64,000 nucleotides of DNA from Bradyrhizobium sp. RD5-C2. Lineage in GTDB: Bacteria > Pseudomonadota > Alphaproteobacteria > Rhizobiales > Xanthobacteraceae. Location: NCBI RefSeq assembly GCF_019972155.1, contig NZ_BOVL01000010.1, forward strand, positions 29,172 through 93,171. Direction: 5' to 3'. Positions 39,613-47,740 of the stretch are shown piece by piece. The position numbers and the translations under genes are program-made. The notes under the pieces were generated by a model. The model saw nothing but the letters and a program-made list of their open reading frames with translations, was not told the origin of the DNA and ran no database searches. Numbering within the stretch: position 1 is the first letter of the stretch; each line of letters starts with the position of its first letter.

Positions 39613-39925
39613 TCCCTTGGATGCGGCCGGTTCGTTCCGGCCTCGTTGTCGTCCTGTCCGATAAAGGAACAGGATTTCGCCGCGAGGGTAAAGCGTCGCC
39701 GGGGCCGGATCAGGTAGTCCTGATATGCGTTTACGCCCAATCGCGGCGCGCCGCCTCGCGGGGCGCAGTCAGGATGCAGGCAGAACTAGCAGCGAGTTTC
39801 TGTGCAACCTTTAAGCGATCGTTCATCCTGTCCATCAATGCGCCGTCAACCAATGTGGCCTAGTTTTGCTGGAATATTACTACGGCGCGGGAGAAAAAGC
39901 CGCGGGCGTCGGACAGGAGCTTTTC
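39613..39925. other. Intergenic region before the Flp pilin
   Basis: These 313 bp separate the TPP-enzyme gene from the Flp pilin and hold no gene. A TTAA-N7-TTCA element at 39811-39825, a two-base deviation from the CtrA consensus, lies about 100 bp before the pilin ATG. Confidence 0.45.
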
Positions 39926-40090
39926 ATGCGCGCGTTGCTTGCAAGATTTCTGCGTGATGACGTCGGGGCTACGGCGATCGAATACGCCATCATTGCCGGC
40001 GGCATCAGCATCGTGATCGTCGCCGGCGTCAGAGGCATCGGCACCACTGTGAGCGGCCAATTCACGGCAGTCAGTTCTGCATTCAAGTAA
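39926..40090 (+). CDS. Flp-family type IVb pilin
   Basis: A 54-residue prepilin: MRALLARFLRDDVGATAIEYAIIAGGISIVIVAGVRG. A basic leader precedes the processing site (G-ATAIEYA, with Glu at position +5 of the mature pilin) and a hydrophobic helix, typical of Flp/TadA-dependent pilins. The ribosome site AGGAGC is 6 bp upstream. No tad/cpa genes follow in the window, so it is an orphan here; the TadA system that would assemble it must lie elsewhere. Confidence 0.92.
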   Translation: MRALLARFLRDDVGATAIEYAIIAGGISIVIVAGVRGIGTTVSGQFTAVSSAFK

Positions 40091-40304
40091 GCGCCACCGG
40101 ACACGCTCCACACTTTCCGATTCAGTCGCCTCCGCCGTTTCCATTCAGCGCGCGCAGCATCGTGATGCGCGCGAACGTCAGCCACCCGGACCTCGTTCTG
40201 CCGCGCTGATCAGATGCGCAACCGGAAGCTACCAGCGCGCCTGCTGCTGGGTGTGCTCCGATAGCTTGATGATGTGGCCGGCCGCCTGCTGCAGCGCCGC
40301 GACC

Positions 40305-41282
40305 TCAACCCGCCTTCTTCCGCGCCGCGGTGCCTTGCGCACGCGCGGGCTTCTCGGCCTTCTTCGGCTCGGGCTTGACGGCCTCCTTGGGCTCGCGCTT
40401 GCCGCTGCCCGAGATCGGCAGCAGCATCTCGCGCTGGCCCTCGATGCGCTTCTTCGGCTTCTTGCCTTTCGCCGCCTTTGCCTCGGCCTTGGCGGGAGCA
40501 GCCTGCTTCTCGTTGGCGAGGCTCTTCTTCAGCGCGTCCATCAGGTTGATGACATTGCCGCTGGCCTTGGCCGCGGGCTTGGCGATCTTGATGCCGTTGC
40601 GCTTCTGGTTGATCAGGTCGATCAGCGCCTGCTCGTAGCGATCCTCGAACTCCTCCGGATCGAACTCGCCGGACTTCTGCTCGACGATGTGCTTGGCGAG
40701 ATCGAGCATATCCTTGGTGATCTTCACATCCTGGATGTCGTCGAAATATTCCTTCTCGCTGCGCACCTCATAGGGGTAGCGCAACAGCGTGCCCATCAGC
40801 CCGTTGTCGAGCGGCTCGAGTGCGATGATGTGCTCGCGGTTGGTCAGCACGACGCGGCCGATCGCGACCTTGTCCATGCTGCGGATGGTCTCGCGGATCA
40901 CTGCGAAAGCGTCGTGGCCGACCTTGCCGTCGGGAACGAGATAATAGGGGCGGATTAGATAGCGGCTGTCGATCTCGCTGCGCGGCACGAATTCGTCGAT
41001 CTCGATGGTGCGGGTCGAATCCAGCGCGATGTCGTCGAGCTCTTCCTTGGTGACCTCGATATAGGTGTCGGTGTCGACCTTGTAGCCCTTCATGATGTCG
41101 TCGGTGGAGACTTCCTCGCCGGTCTCCGCGTCGACCTTGGCGTATTTGATCCGGTGGCCGGTCTTGCGGTTGATCTGGTTGAAGGAGACCTTCTCGGTAT
41201 CCGACGTCGCCGGGTACAGGGCAACCGGGCAAGTCACGAGCGAAAGGCGCAAAAAGCCCTTCCAGTTGGCGCGGGGGGCCAT
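40305..41282 (-). CDS. ku: Ku protein of bacterial non-homologous end joining
   Basis: A 325-residue Ku homologue (MAPRANWKGFLRLSLVTCPVALYPAT), with VSFNQINRKTGHRIKYAKVD near residue 29, VPRSEIDSRYLIRPYYLVPDG, and MLDLAKHIVEQKSGEFDPEEFEDRYEQAL near 200, the core of the DNA-encircling ring. The C-terminal 70 residues are lysine/alanine-rich, the extension seen in many bacterial Ku proteins. The ATG at 41280-41282 starts the conserved MAPRANWKG; 23 upstream codons are open but not conserved. No ligD is nearby. Confidence 0.95.
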   Translation of the reverse strand: MAPRANWKGFLRLSLVTCPVALYPATSDTEKVSFNQINRKTGHRIKYAKVDAETGEEVSTDDIMKGYKVDTDTYIEVTKEELDDIALDSTRTIEIDEFVPRSEIDSRYLIRPYYLVPDGKVGHDAFAVIRETIRSMDKVAIGRVVLTNREHIIALEPLDNGLMGTLLRYPYEVRSEKEYFDDIQDVKITKDMLDLAKHIVEQKSGEFDPEEFEDRYEQALIDLINQKRNGIKIAKPAAKASGNVINLMDALKKSLANEKQAAPAKAEAKAAKGKKPKKRIEGQREMLLPISGSGKREPKEAVKPEPKKAEKPARAQGTAARKKAG

Positions 41283-42096
41283 AGGGAAAACTCCGATTAC
41301 GCAACCGACGGAACGGTCAAGGATAACACCGGGAACCCCGGTTTGAAACAACGCGGCCCGGTGAATCTGGCAACGGCGTTAACCGTGGCCCGAGCCTGCG
41401 CCCGTTTGACGCGGCGGCGGCGCCAACCGTAGGAAAGCCTTCAACGGCTCGGAGCCTCACTCCGGATCACGCGGCGGCCTCCGAAGGGGAGCGGCAATCG
41501 CCGGAATTTCAGGCGCTTAAGTAAAAAGGTCGCCATTGCAACGGAACGACACGGTCAGGTCGCTGAAACCCGACCGGGGCCGCACCAGGCCGAGCCCGGA
41601 CCATCGGTTCTCGCGCCGCTCACGGCCTCCGCCGGGCTCGCAGTCTTGATCCCCGGAATTGTCTAGTTGCCTTTTCCGGGTGTGACGCGGCGATCGCGGT
41701 TTCCCGATGCGAGGTCTTGATTGTTAAACTGAGATGCGGGCATAGCGGGCCACCATGCGCTTGCGGGGTGTGCGGTCGATCACGCCCGCATCTCGCCACG
41801 GCCGTCGCGCATGCGGTCGCCTGGCATTCCCAGGCTCGGCGATCGGCTTGATGCGCGACGCGCATCCGCGGCCTCGACCGCAATATCACGCAACTGAAAA
41901 TTCCGGCGCGCGGGCTGCTGCGATCGCAGGAGGCGATCCCTGTTTTCTTGAGCCAAGCCTTGACCAGCAATCTTCTTGAGCGCGGGCCCGCTGCTTCACG
42001 AGATTTTGCGGGTGGATATCTGTGACGCGCCGGGCGAATTGCTGCCGTGACGCGTCATGAGATCATCGAAATTGGCTGCTAGCTGATTTGAATCAG
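41283..42096. other. Long intergenic region without a recognised gene
   Basis: Over 800 bp between ku (minus) and the small membrane ORF (plus). Open frames here read as arginine/proline/serine-rich shadows and none has a credible start or family. It presumably contains the ku promoter. I see no long palindrome, tRNA or CRISPR-like repeat. Confidence 0.5.
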
Positions 42097-42273
42097 ATGC
42101 GTCTTGAGCTCGAGATGTTCTATCCGCAAGAAGAAAAAAACTCGCTGCTGGCGCGCTTCAAGGAGAAAAGCGTTTCAGGTGTATTCGTCGGGCTGACGCT
42201 GCTGGCGATGGCGGGGTGGATTTATCTTCTCAGCTCGATGTTCCTGAAATTCATGCTGTGGTGGTTCTCCTGA
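42097..42273 (+). CDS. Small single-helix membrane protein
   Basis: A 58-residue ORF (MRLELEMFYPQEEKNSLLAR...) with a charged N-terminus and one hydrophobic helix, GVFVGLTLLAMAGWIYLLSS, ending in FMLWWFS. There is no strong Shine-Dalgarno site, and a TTG 3 codons upstream or an ATG at 42115 are alternatives. Not recognised. The amphipathic-plus-helix layout supports a real small inner-membrane protein, but confidence is moderate. Confidence 0.5.
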   Translation: MRLELEMFYPQEEKNSLLARFKEKSVSGVFVGLTLLAMAGWIYLLSSMFLKFMLWWFS

Positions 42274-42434
42274 GGCGCGTCGCCCTCGAGTACAACCGGC
42301 GTGGGCGCCTGGTCATCGTTGCGCCGTTCGATGCACAAAAAATTCCAGCGGCTGAACATTCTTTCGGCGCGCGCAATCATGATGTCGTCACAACTCCGAA
42401 TGTTAATAACATCGGATCAACGTGGACGAATGTG

Positions 42435-42632
42435 ATGCTCTCTCCTGTTCTCATCCTTGCGGCGGCGTTCGTCGCCGGCTTCTGCTCCGGTTTCGCCACG
42501 CGCGCGTGGCGGTCGCGCAAGCGGCGCGCGCAATATCGGATCTATGCGCCCTATGTGGCGCCGTCAGCGGCGAAATCGTCGCGGCCGGAGCAGCCGGTTA
42601 CCGCATTCGGCCACATGCGCCGTGCGTTCTAG
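42435..42632 (+). CDS. Small protein with an N-terminal membrane helix
   Basis: A 65-residue ORF starting MLSPVLILAAAFVAGFCSGF, a signal anchor, followed by a basic RAWRSRKRRAQYRIYAP segment. A GTG directly upstream (42432) is an alternative start. The layout is that of short cytoplasmic-facing anchored proteins seen in Bradyrhizobium-type genomes; function unknown. Confidence 0.55.
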   Translation: MLSPVLILAAAFVAGFCSGFATRAWRSRKRRAQYRIYAPYVAPSAAKSSRPEQPVTAFGHMRRAF

Positions 42633-42790
42633 CGGGCTAGCTCGACAGAGGTAGCGCGACAGTGTGGTGAGTTGGGGTTGGCGGGCGACATGCAATCGGT
42701 CATCTTGTCTTCGTTGCGGCAGCGGAGCCGGGTTCGCGTGCCGGCTGGGTCTTTCCGTCGGCCCGCGCATCGTGAGGGAACTTGCACAGC

Positions 42791-43066
42791 ATGAATGATC
42801 TCAGGGGGCATTCGCCAAGGCGGTATGTCGTCGATGTCAGTGGAAAGCGCGTGCTGGTCGGTCTCACGCTCGAAGAGACATCTGAATTCGAAGGACTGGA
42901 CACCTCGCTGCCGATGCTGGGCGGGGAAGCCCAGGGAGCGGAACTGATGCCGTCGGCCGTCGAGGGACGCTGGCTCGAGCTCTATGACAAGCACGACAAG
43001 GCCTGGATCCAGTGGAAGGCCGACCTGAGGGCCGGGCAAGCGGGCAATTCACCCTTTTTTAACTAA
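42791..43066 (+). CDS. Hypothetical protein
   Basis: A 91-residue soluble protein, MNDLRGHSPRRYVVDVSGKR, with VLVGLTLEETSEFEGLDTSLPM and a C-terminal ELYDKHDKAWIQWKADLRAG. GAGGGAAC lies about 11 bp upstream of the ATG. Not recognised. The composition is that of a normal folded protein and it is followed in the same direction by another hypothetical gene. Confidence 0.6.
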   Translation: MNDLRGHSPRRYVVDVSGKRVLVGLTLEETSEFEGLDTSLPMLGGEAQGAELMPSAVEGRWLELYDKHDKAWIQWKADLRAGQAGNSPFFN

Positions 43067-43121
43067 GACCGGGCGATTTTGAGCGATACTGCCTGAGTGG
43101 GCCCGAACCGGATACTGACAG

Positions 43122-43538
43122 ATGTTTCAGCTGTTTTTGCGGGCTCGCGCGCACGACCTGGTCAGGTCGCGGCGTGGCGAGGAAGGTTTCAAGGCGCGCT
43201 CGGCTGAGCGCGATGCCGAGACCGATCGCGCCCGGATCGGATCGATCATGGCCGCGATCGAGGCGGCGTTGCAGGCAGCCGAAAGCGAGCAATCCGGCCT
43301 TGGCCGACGTGTCGACGATGTTCTGGCCCGCGCGGCGGTGACGCTCGGCAACGGCACCGACGAGTATCTGGAACGCGAGGCGCTTGACAACCATCATCAG
43401 GACCTGTTTGACGCCGAGATCTCCAACGGCCAGCGTCGGCTGAAGGAACTGGCGACCGAGATCGCGCACTTCAAGTTCATGAAGGCCGCGGTGCTGAGCC
43501 GCTTTCCGGACTACATACCTCCGGCCGGCAGCAACTGA
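43122..43538 (+). CDS. Hypothetical helical protein
   Basis: A 138-residue, strongly helical protein (MFQLFLRARAHDLVRS; IMAAIEAALQAAESEQSGLGRRVDDVLARAAVTLG; EISNGQRRLKELATEIAHFKF), probably coiled-coil in part. No signal peptide and no recognised family. It lies between a small hypothetical gene and the epimerase gene. Confidence 0.65.
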   Translation: MFQLFLRARAHDLVRSRRGEEGFKARSAERDAETDRARIGSIMAAIEAALQAAESEQSGLGRRVDDVLARAAVTLGNGTDEYLEREALDNHHQDLFDAEISNGQRRLKELATEIAHFKFMKAAVLSRFPDYIPPAGSN

Positions 43539-43635
43539 CGCGCGCCGCGGCCGCAACGCGAAGCCAGAAGCTGCGGCCCGCGCCTGACGGCGTATGCGGC
43601 CTGGTCCGGCGCAAGGCGAAAGGCACAGGCGAAAC

Positions 43636-44664
43636 GTGGTGATCGCAGGCAATCTACTCGTCACGGGCTGCGCCGGCTTTATCGGCTTTCATCTGGCTGA
43701 GCATTTGCTGCGGGCAGGGCAGCCGGTGATCGGCATCGACAATCTGAACCAGTATTATGATCCGGCGCTCAAGCAGGCGCGGCTCGATCTGCTCAAGCAG
43801 CACCGCGGCTTCACCTTCCTGGAACTTGACCTCGCCGACCGTGCCGGGATGAAAGCGCTGTTCGAGCGCTATCGCTTCGAGGTCGTGGTGCATCTCGCGG
43901 CGCAGGCCGGCGTGCGCTATTCCCTGCAGAATCCGCATGCCTATTTGGATTCCAATCTGGAGGGCTTCCTCAACGTCCTCGAGGGCTGCCGACATACTGC
44001 GTGCCGGCATCTGCTGTTTGCGTCGTCATCGTCGGTCTACGGCGCCAACACCAAGCTGCCGTTCTCGGTCCACGACAACGTCGATCATCCGATCAGCCTG
44101 TATGCGGCTACCAAGAAGGCCAACGAACTGCTCGCTCACTCCTATAGCCACCTCTATCGCATCCCGACGACAGGGCTGCGGTTCTTCACCGTGTACGGCA
44201 CGTGGTATCGGCCGGACATGGCGCTCTATGCGTTTGCGGACGCGATCACCGGGCGGAAGCCGATCCAGTTGTTCAACAACGGCAATATGCGGCGCGACTT
44301 CACCTATGTCGATGACGTGGTCGAGGCGATGGTGCGGCTGATCGGCCGCGCGCCCGAGGGTGACGTCAACTGGTCGGGAGCGCATCCCGATCCGGGGTCG
44401 AGCAAGGCGCCGTGGCGCGTCTACAACATCGGCAACTCCAGGCCGGAAGAACTGATGCATGTGGTGGCACTGCTTGAGCAGGGCTTCGGCCGGCAGGCCG
44501 AAAAGCAGTTGTTGCCAATGCAACCTGGGGATGTCCTGGAGACGTCGGCCGATGTCTCCGATCTGGAGCGTGAGATCGGCTTTCGGCCGCAGACGCGGAT
44601 CGAGGACGGCATTGCCAAATTTGTCGCCTGGTACCGCGCTTATCATGACGTCGATCGGACGTAG
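43636..44664 (+). CDS. NAD-dependent epimerase, UDP-glucuronate 4-epimerase-like
   Basis: A 342-residue extended SDR. The NAD motif is TGCAGFIGFHLAEHLLRAG near the N-terminus, the catalytic Tyr/Lys pair is YAATKKANE, and HLAAQAGVRYSLQNPHAYLDSN, SSSSVYGANTKLPF and FTVYGTWYRPDM match UDP-glucuronate 4-epimerases (LspL/CapI type), with YG-T-W-Y where YG-P-W-G is usual. I chose GTG at 43636, where the NAD fold begins; an ATG 14 codons upstream is open. It would supply UDP-galacturonate for surface polysaccharide and lies 3 kb before the polysaccharide locus. Confidence 0.9.
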   Translation: MVIAGNLLVTGCAGFIGFHLAEHLLRAGQPVIGIDNLNQYYDPALKQARLDLLKQHRGFTFLELDLADRAGMKALFERYRFEVVVHLAAQAGVRYSLQNPHAYLDSNLEGFLNVLEGCRHTACRHLLFASSSSVYGANTKLPFSVHDNVDHPISLYAATKKANELLAHSYSHLYRIPTTGLRFFTVYGTWYRPDMALYAFADAITGRKPIQLFNNGNMRRDFTYVDDVVEAMVRLIGRAPEGDVNWSGAHPDPGSSKAPWRVYNIGNSRPEELMHVVALLEQGFGRQAEKQLLPMQPGDVLETSADVSDLEREIGFRPQTRIEDGIAKFVAWYRAYHDVDRT

Positions 44665-45687
44665 TGCGTTCGTTGCGAATTCCGGCGCGAGAAAAAACCT
44701 GGCTCGGCGTGGAACGGAGTGCGGCAACGAGAGTTGTCAATGGTTTTGCGTTCGCGTCAGCCGCGATCATCATGTCCAGCGCCACTTTCAACAGGTGCGT
44801 CGCCAGTGGTGGCAAGATGGACCACGACACGCCTCTCAAATCGAAATAGCGCGCGATCGCGACGCACGTTGCGAATTAGCGATGCTTATGGCGGTTGGTC
44901 GAATCGCCGTTGTCCGCCGTGGCAATCGTGCAAGCGCATATGAGATGAGAATGCGGGCGTTCGCTGCCTCCGCTGAAGTCGAAACGCCTCAATATCACTC
45001 ATTTCGAATTTGAATAGCATTGTCGCGTTCGGCTCAGGTCGAGGCGAATGTCTCGCATGATCGCATGTGTGGCGTTGATTCCCTTCGCCGCATCGCGAGG
45101 GCGGATCAGACTGCCCAGATCCGCGATCTCGATATCCGAAACGGATCGAAACATTCTGCGCTCAATGCACAGGACGCGGCGTCGGTTCGCTGCATCCATG
45201 CTGCTCGGTTCAAGCTGTTATGCGCGGCGAAAAAACCGATTGATCGAAAGCAGCAGATTTAGTGTGTGCACGCCGTGTTTGGTGGAATATCTGGTTCGAG
45301 GCTGGAACACCTCATCAAGTCCCGAGCCGTTGACGCGGCGACATTGTGATAGCCGGCAGGCGCGTCGCCGGTTTCGACCGCGATCGCCGCGATCAACGAT
45401 CGTCAAATGATTTCATGCTCTTGGTCGCGCCTCACGGTCCGTTCCAGCTGCGCTCTTTGGCCGCGCGTCTCGTCGCTGCCGCTGACATCCCATCGCCACG
45501 ACACATATAAGGCCATCGATCGAACTTTTCGCGATCAGGTTGTGGAACCTGGTTGAGAAAATTTAACGCGGAGCCACGTTCGTCGCAAACCTGCCCCATT
45601 AACCGCATTCCATGTGCGTGATCTAACTCTGTCATCGAAACTTCAATCACATCGCTCATACCCTTAACCGCAGAGCGAGGGCGCGCC
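44665..45687. other. Long lower-GC stretch without a convincing gene
   Basis: About 1 kb between the epimerase gene and the small coiled-coil gene. GC is visibly lower than in the flanks. Open frames are short, without consistent codon usage or recognisable domains; one minus-strand frame (45432-45659) is listed separately with low confidence. It may be eroded sequence or a regulatory region. Confidence 0.5.
45432..45659 (-). CDS. Hypothetical small protein (weak)
   Basis: A 75-residue frame starting MSDVIEVSMTELDHAHGMRL with normal composition (VPQPDREKFDRWPYM). Its ATG has only a weak AAGGG site 3 bp away, and codon usage is of moderate GC. It diverges from the gene at 45688. It could be an accidental frame. 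Confidence 0.3.
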   Translation of the reverse strand: MSDVIEVSMTELDHAHGMRLMGQVCDERGSALNFLNQVPQPDREKFDRWPYMCRGDGMSAAATRRAAKERSWNGP

Positions 45688-45900
45688 ATGAAGCAGCACA
45701 AAGTTCAACATTCGCATCAGCCAATCGAAGAGGCGTTGCTCGCGACCAATCAATCGCTGCGCAACGAAGTCGTTGCGCTGATGCTTGATATCGCCGCGTT
45801 GCGTGAAATCCACGAGCGTCCGGGGGCGTCTCGTTCGTTCGGCATGTCGCGTGAGCAGAACGCTCCGCGCGTCGCATTGCGCCGGGTTCACCACAGCTAA
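45688..45900 (+). CDS. Small coiled-coil protein, member A of a local family
   Basis: A 70-residue ORF, MKQHKVQHSHQPIEEALLA. Residues about 18-42 (LLATNQSLRNEVVALMLDI) show a leucine-spaced helix also seen in the proteins at 46095 and 46951: L--(E/T)N--LR--V--L-L---I-LRE. AGGG lies about 9 bp upstream of the ATG. The C-terminus is basic and polar. Function unknown; a role as oligomerisation partner is inferred. Confidence 0.55.
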   Translation: MKQHKVQHSHQPIEEALLATNQSLRNEVVALMLDIAALREIHERPGASRSFGMSREQNAPRVALRRVHHS

Positions 45901-46094
45901 AGTCGTCAGCCTATTTCTCACCGAGCAGAATTTGCGGCCACATCCAAGCCAGTCTGGCGAGGATGTCGGCGCCTGCCGCTATGAACAATTCAATTTTAAA
46001 TTGAACGTTGTCCCGCCCGACCCTCGTTTGGGCGAGCCGGCTCGATCTGGCCAATGTTTGCCGCGGACAATCTGTGGTCGTGAGGGCAGGGCAG

Positions 46095-46283
46095 TCAGTG
46101 CTCTTGCCGCACCGGCTTGTGCGCCACGATGTAGGACAGGCGCTCGCGCAGGATCCAAGTCTGCAAGACCAGCTCGACGGCGGTATGCCGGAGCTCGGAA
46201 TTCTCCGCGACGAGACGTTCCAGGGCGTCGGTCGCCTCGCTGGACGCGGACTGCTTCCCCTCGAAGACCTTGAGACGCGCCAT
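46095..46283 (-). CDS. Small coiled-coil protein, member B of a local family
   Basis: A 62-residue protein, MARLKVFEGKQSASSEATDA, then LERLVAENSELRHTAVELV and LQTWILRERLS. The ribosome site GAGGATCG is about 8 bp upstream. The helix matches the pattern of the neighbouring small protein at 45688 and the coiled coil of the IS3 OrfA-like protein at 46951, but it lacks the HTH. It is encoded on the opposite strand. Confidence 0.6.
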   Translation of the reverse strand: MARLKVFEGKQSASSEATDALERLVAENSELRHTAVELVLQTWILRERLSYIVAHKPVRQEH

Positions 46284-46950
46284 AGTGTCGATCCTCGTAA
46301 AATGTGTTGGTCAGAGACTGGCTCTGACAAGCGTCAGCACAGAATAGTTCGCGGATGATCGGGCGGTCGTGGTTCCGCCTGAGGGCCTCGGGTGGGAAAG
46401 CGCCTAATTGATAATTCGCGGATCGAGCTATGGGTGTTAGGTTTCCTGAAAATGATCCTCAAATATGTTGAAACTCTCATGACACCTAACGTCTCAGTAA
46501 CTACCGCTGCGCGTGCGCGCCCGCAAGCTGCCGGACGCGAAGGTCGCGGGATTAATTTGTTAGAGTGTTGTGAAATTCTCGCCTGACCGGCGGCGTAGCT
46601 ATCACGGAGAGGCATGGTGCACTCACAATCTGTCGCGGGACCGATTGGATGTTCTCATTTGCTTCTCATTCGGGAATGCAAACGGTGCGCCAGTTATCCG
46701 GATCAAATTGTCATGCGCAGAAAGTCGTATAACTTTTTCTGTGAGGCCGTCTTTCGGCAGGAATATTGCTCATATATTCCGGTAAATACCTTGCAGCTCC
46801 GATGTTTCTTCGCACAATGCGGCGCTGCCGACGGCAAGTTCGAGGCTCCCGTAGGTCCCCCGGGAAATCCTCAATTTGAATTTCCTGTTGCATTTACATA
46901 GCTTATAGGCCATGCGATGATTGCTAATCTAGGGGGCAATGAGATGACCA
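46284..46950. other. AT-rich intergenic region before the OrfA-like gene
   Basis: 667 bp with markedly lower GC than the rest of the window. Open frames are short and unlike proteins. The GAGATG-ACCAATGAGG stretch at the end leads into the ATG at 46951. It should carry the promoters of the two divergent genes. Confidence 0.5.
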
Positions 46951-47325
46951 ATGAGGCGTCATTCAACTGACGAGATCAGTTCCAAGGTCAAGCAAGCCGA
47001 GGAACTCATGGCGCGGGGGCAGTCACAAGCCCAAGCGTGCAAGGTGCTGGGCGTTAGCGTGATGACATTTCACCGCTGGCGCAAGCAGGAGGCTGCACGC
47101 GGCCATCAGCCGAATGGTACTGTGACCGAGCTTGCCGCTCGCACCGATGATCGAGATGGTATTCCCCACGTTCACAACCGTATTGACGAATTGCGGCTGG
47201 AAAATGAACGGCTGCGCCGGATTGTGACTGACCTCCTGCTCGAGAAAATGAAGATCGAGGAGAAGCTCGCGCTCAGGTCCAGCGGCGGGAACGGTTTGCC
47301 CCGCCGTGGTGAAGTCCAGAGCTGA
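46951..47325 (+). CDS. Orphan IS3 OrfA-like HTH/coiled-coil protein
   Basis: A 124-residue protein. Residues about 10-50 form a transposase-type helix-turn-helix (VKQAEELMARGQSQAQACKV then LGVSVMTFHRWRKQEA), and residues about 75-108 form a leucine-spaced coil (LRLENERLRRIVTDLLLEK). This is the plan of IS3-family OrfA, but no OrfB, no terminal repeats and no frameshift site are present. It may be a domesticated DNA-binding protein. It sits 416 bp upstream of the polysaccharide initiator gene. Confidence 0.75.
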   Translation: MRRHSTDEISSKVKQAEELMARGQSQAQACKVLGVSVMTFHRWRKQEAARGHQPNGTVTELAARTDDRDGIPHVHNRIDELRLENERLRRIVTDLLLEKMKIEEKLALRSSGGNGLPRRGEVQS

Positions 47326-47339
47326 CGGAAGCTGATCCG

Positions 47340-47645
47340 CTAGTGGATACGCGAGGGCCTGGGAGCCAGCAGCAGCTGGTCGCTCAGATGCGCTTTCTCG
47401 GATCTTGCGCGCAGCTCCTCGAGGATTGGACGTAGCCTCGCCTCTGCAAGGTCCAAGCCTTTGACAATGTCCTGGTTCGGCATTTCAGCCGGAAAACGGG
47501 CCGATCGCAGCTTTGTTTCGACCGCCTTGACCAGCACCTCGACGTCGTCGCGGTGCTGGCCGGCGACGAGCTCGGCGCCCATTAGGCGGATGAGATGGAG
47601 GAGGGCCAGCAGCGCGGCCTCGGTTTCGCCAGCCGATGAACTCAT
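47340..47645 (-). CDS. Hypothetical helical protein
   Basis: A 101-residue protein, MSSSAGETEAALLALLHLIRLM, with AVETKLRSARFPAEMPNQDIV and DLAEARLRPILEELRARSE helices. No signal peptide or family recognised. It is divergent from the glycosylphosphotransferase gene and converges on the OrfA-like gene with 14 bp between stops. Confidence 0.6.
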   Translation of the reverse strand: MSSSAGETEAALLALLHLIRLMGAELVAGQHRDDVEVLVKAVETKLRSARFPAEMPNQDIVKGLDLAEARLRPILEELRARSEKAHLSDQLLLAPRPSRIH

Positions 47646-47718
47646 AGACGCTCTCTGCCTGATGTTGCCGGCAGGTCTTGCGAGCTCACGACCTGCCTGA
47701 TATTACACATGTGAATTG

Positions 47719-47734
47719 TTAACACGAATGTTAA
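47719..47734. promoter_or_regulatory. Palindrome before the glycosylphosphotransferase gene
   Basis: TTAACA-CGAA-TGTTAA, a perfect 6-bp inverted repeat, ends 6 bp before the ATG at 47741, where a ribosome site would be expected. A CACATGTG palindrome lies at 47706-47713. A role as operator is inferred. Confidence 0.4.
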
Positions 47735-47740
47735 TTCCCG

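Noticed and set aside
44999..45199. 66-residue minus-strand frame in the gene-poor stretch
   Set aside because: No ribosome site, no conserved domain and composition close to random.
46614..46901. 95-residue plus-strand frame in the AT-rich region
   Set aside because: Cysteine- and phenylalanine-rich without any recognisable domain or start context; likely accidental.
46951..47325. Complete IS3 insertion sequence
   Set aside because: No OrfB, no frameshift window and no terminal inverted repeats around the OrfA-like gene, so only an orphan gene is annotated.
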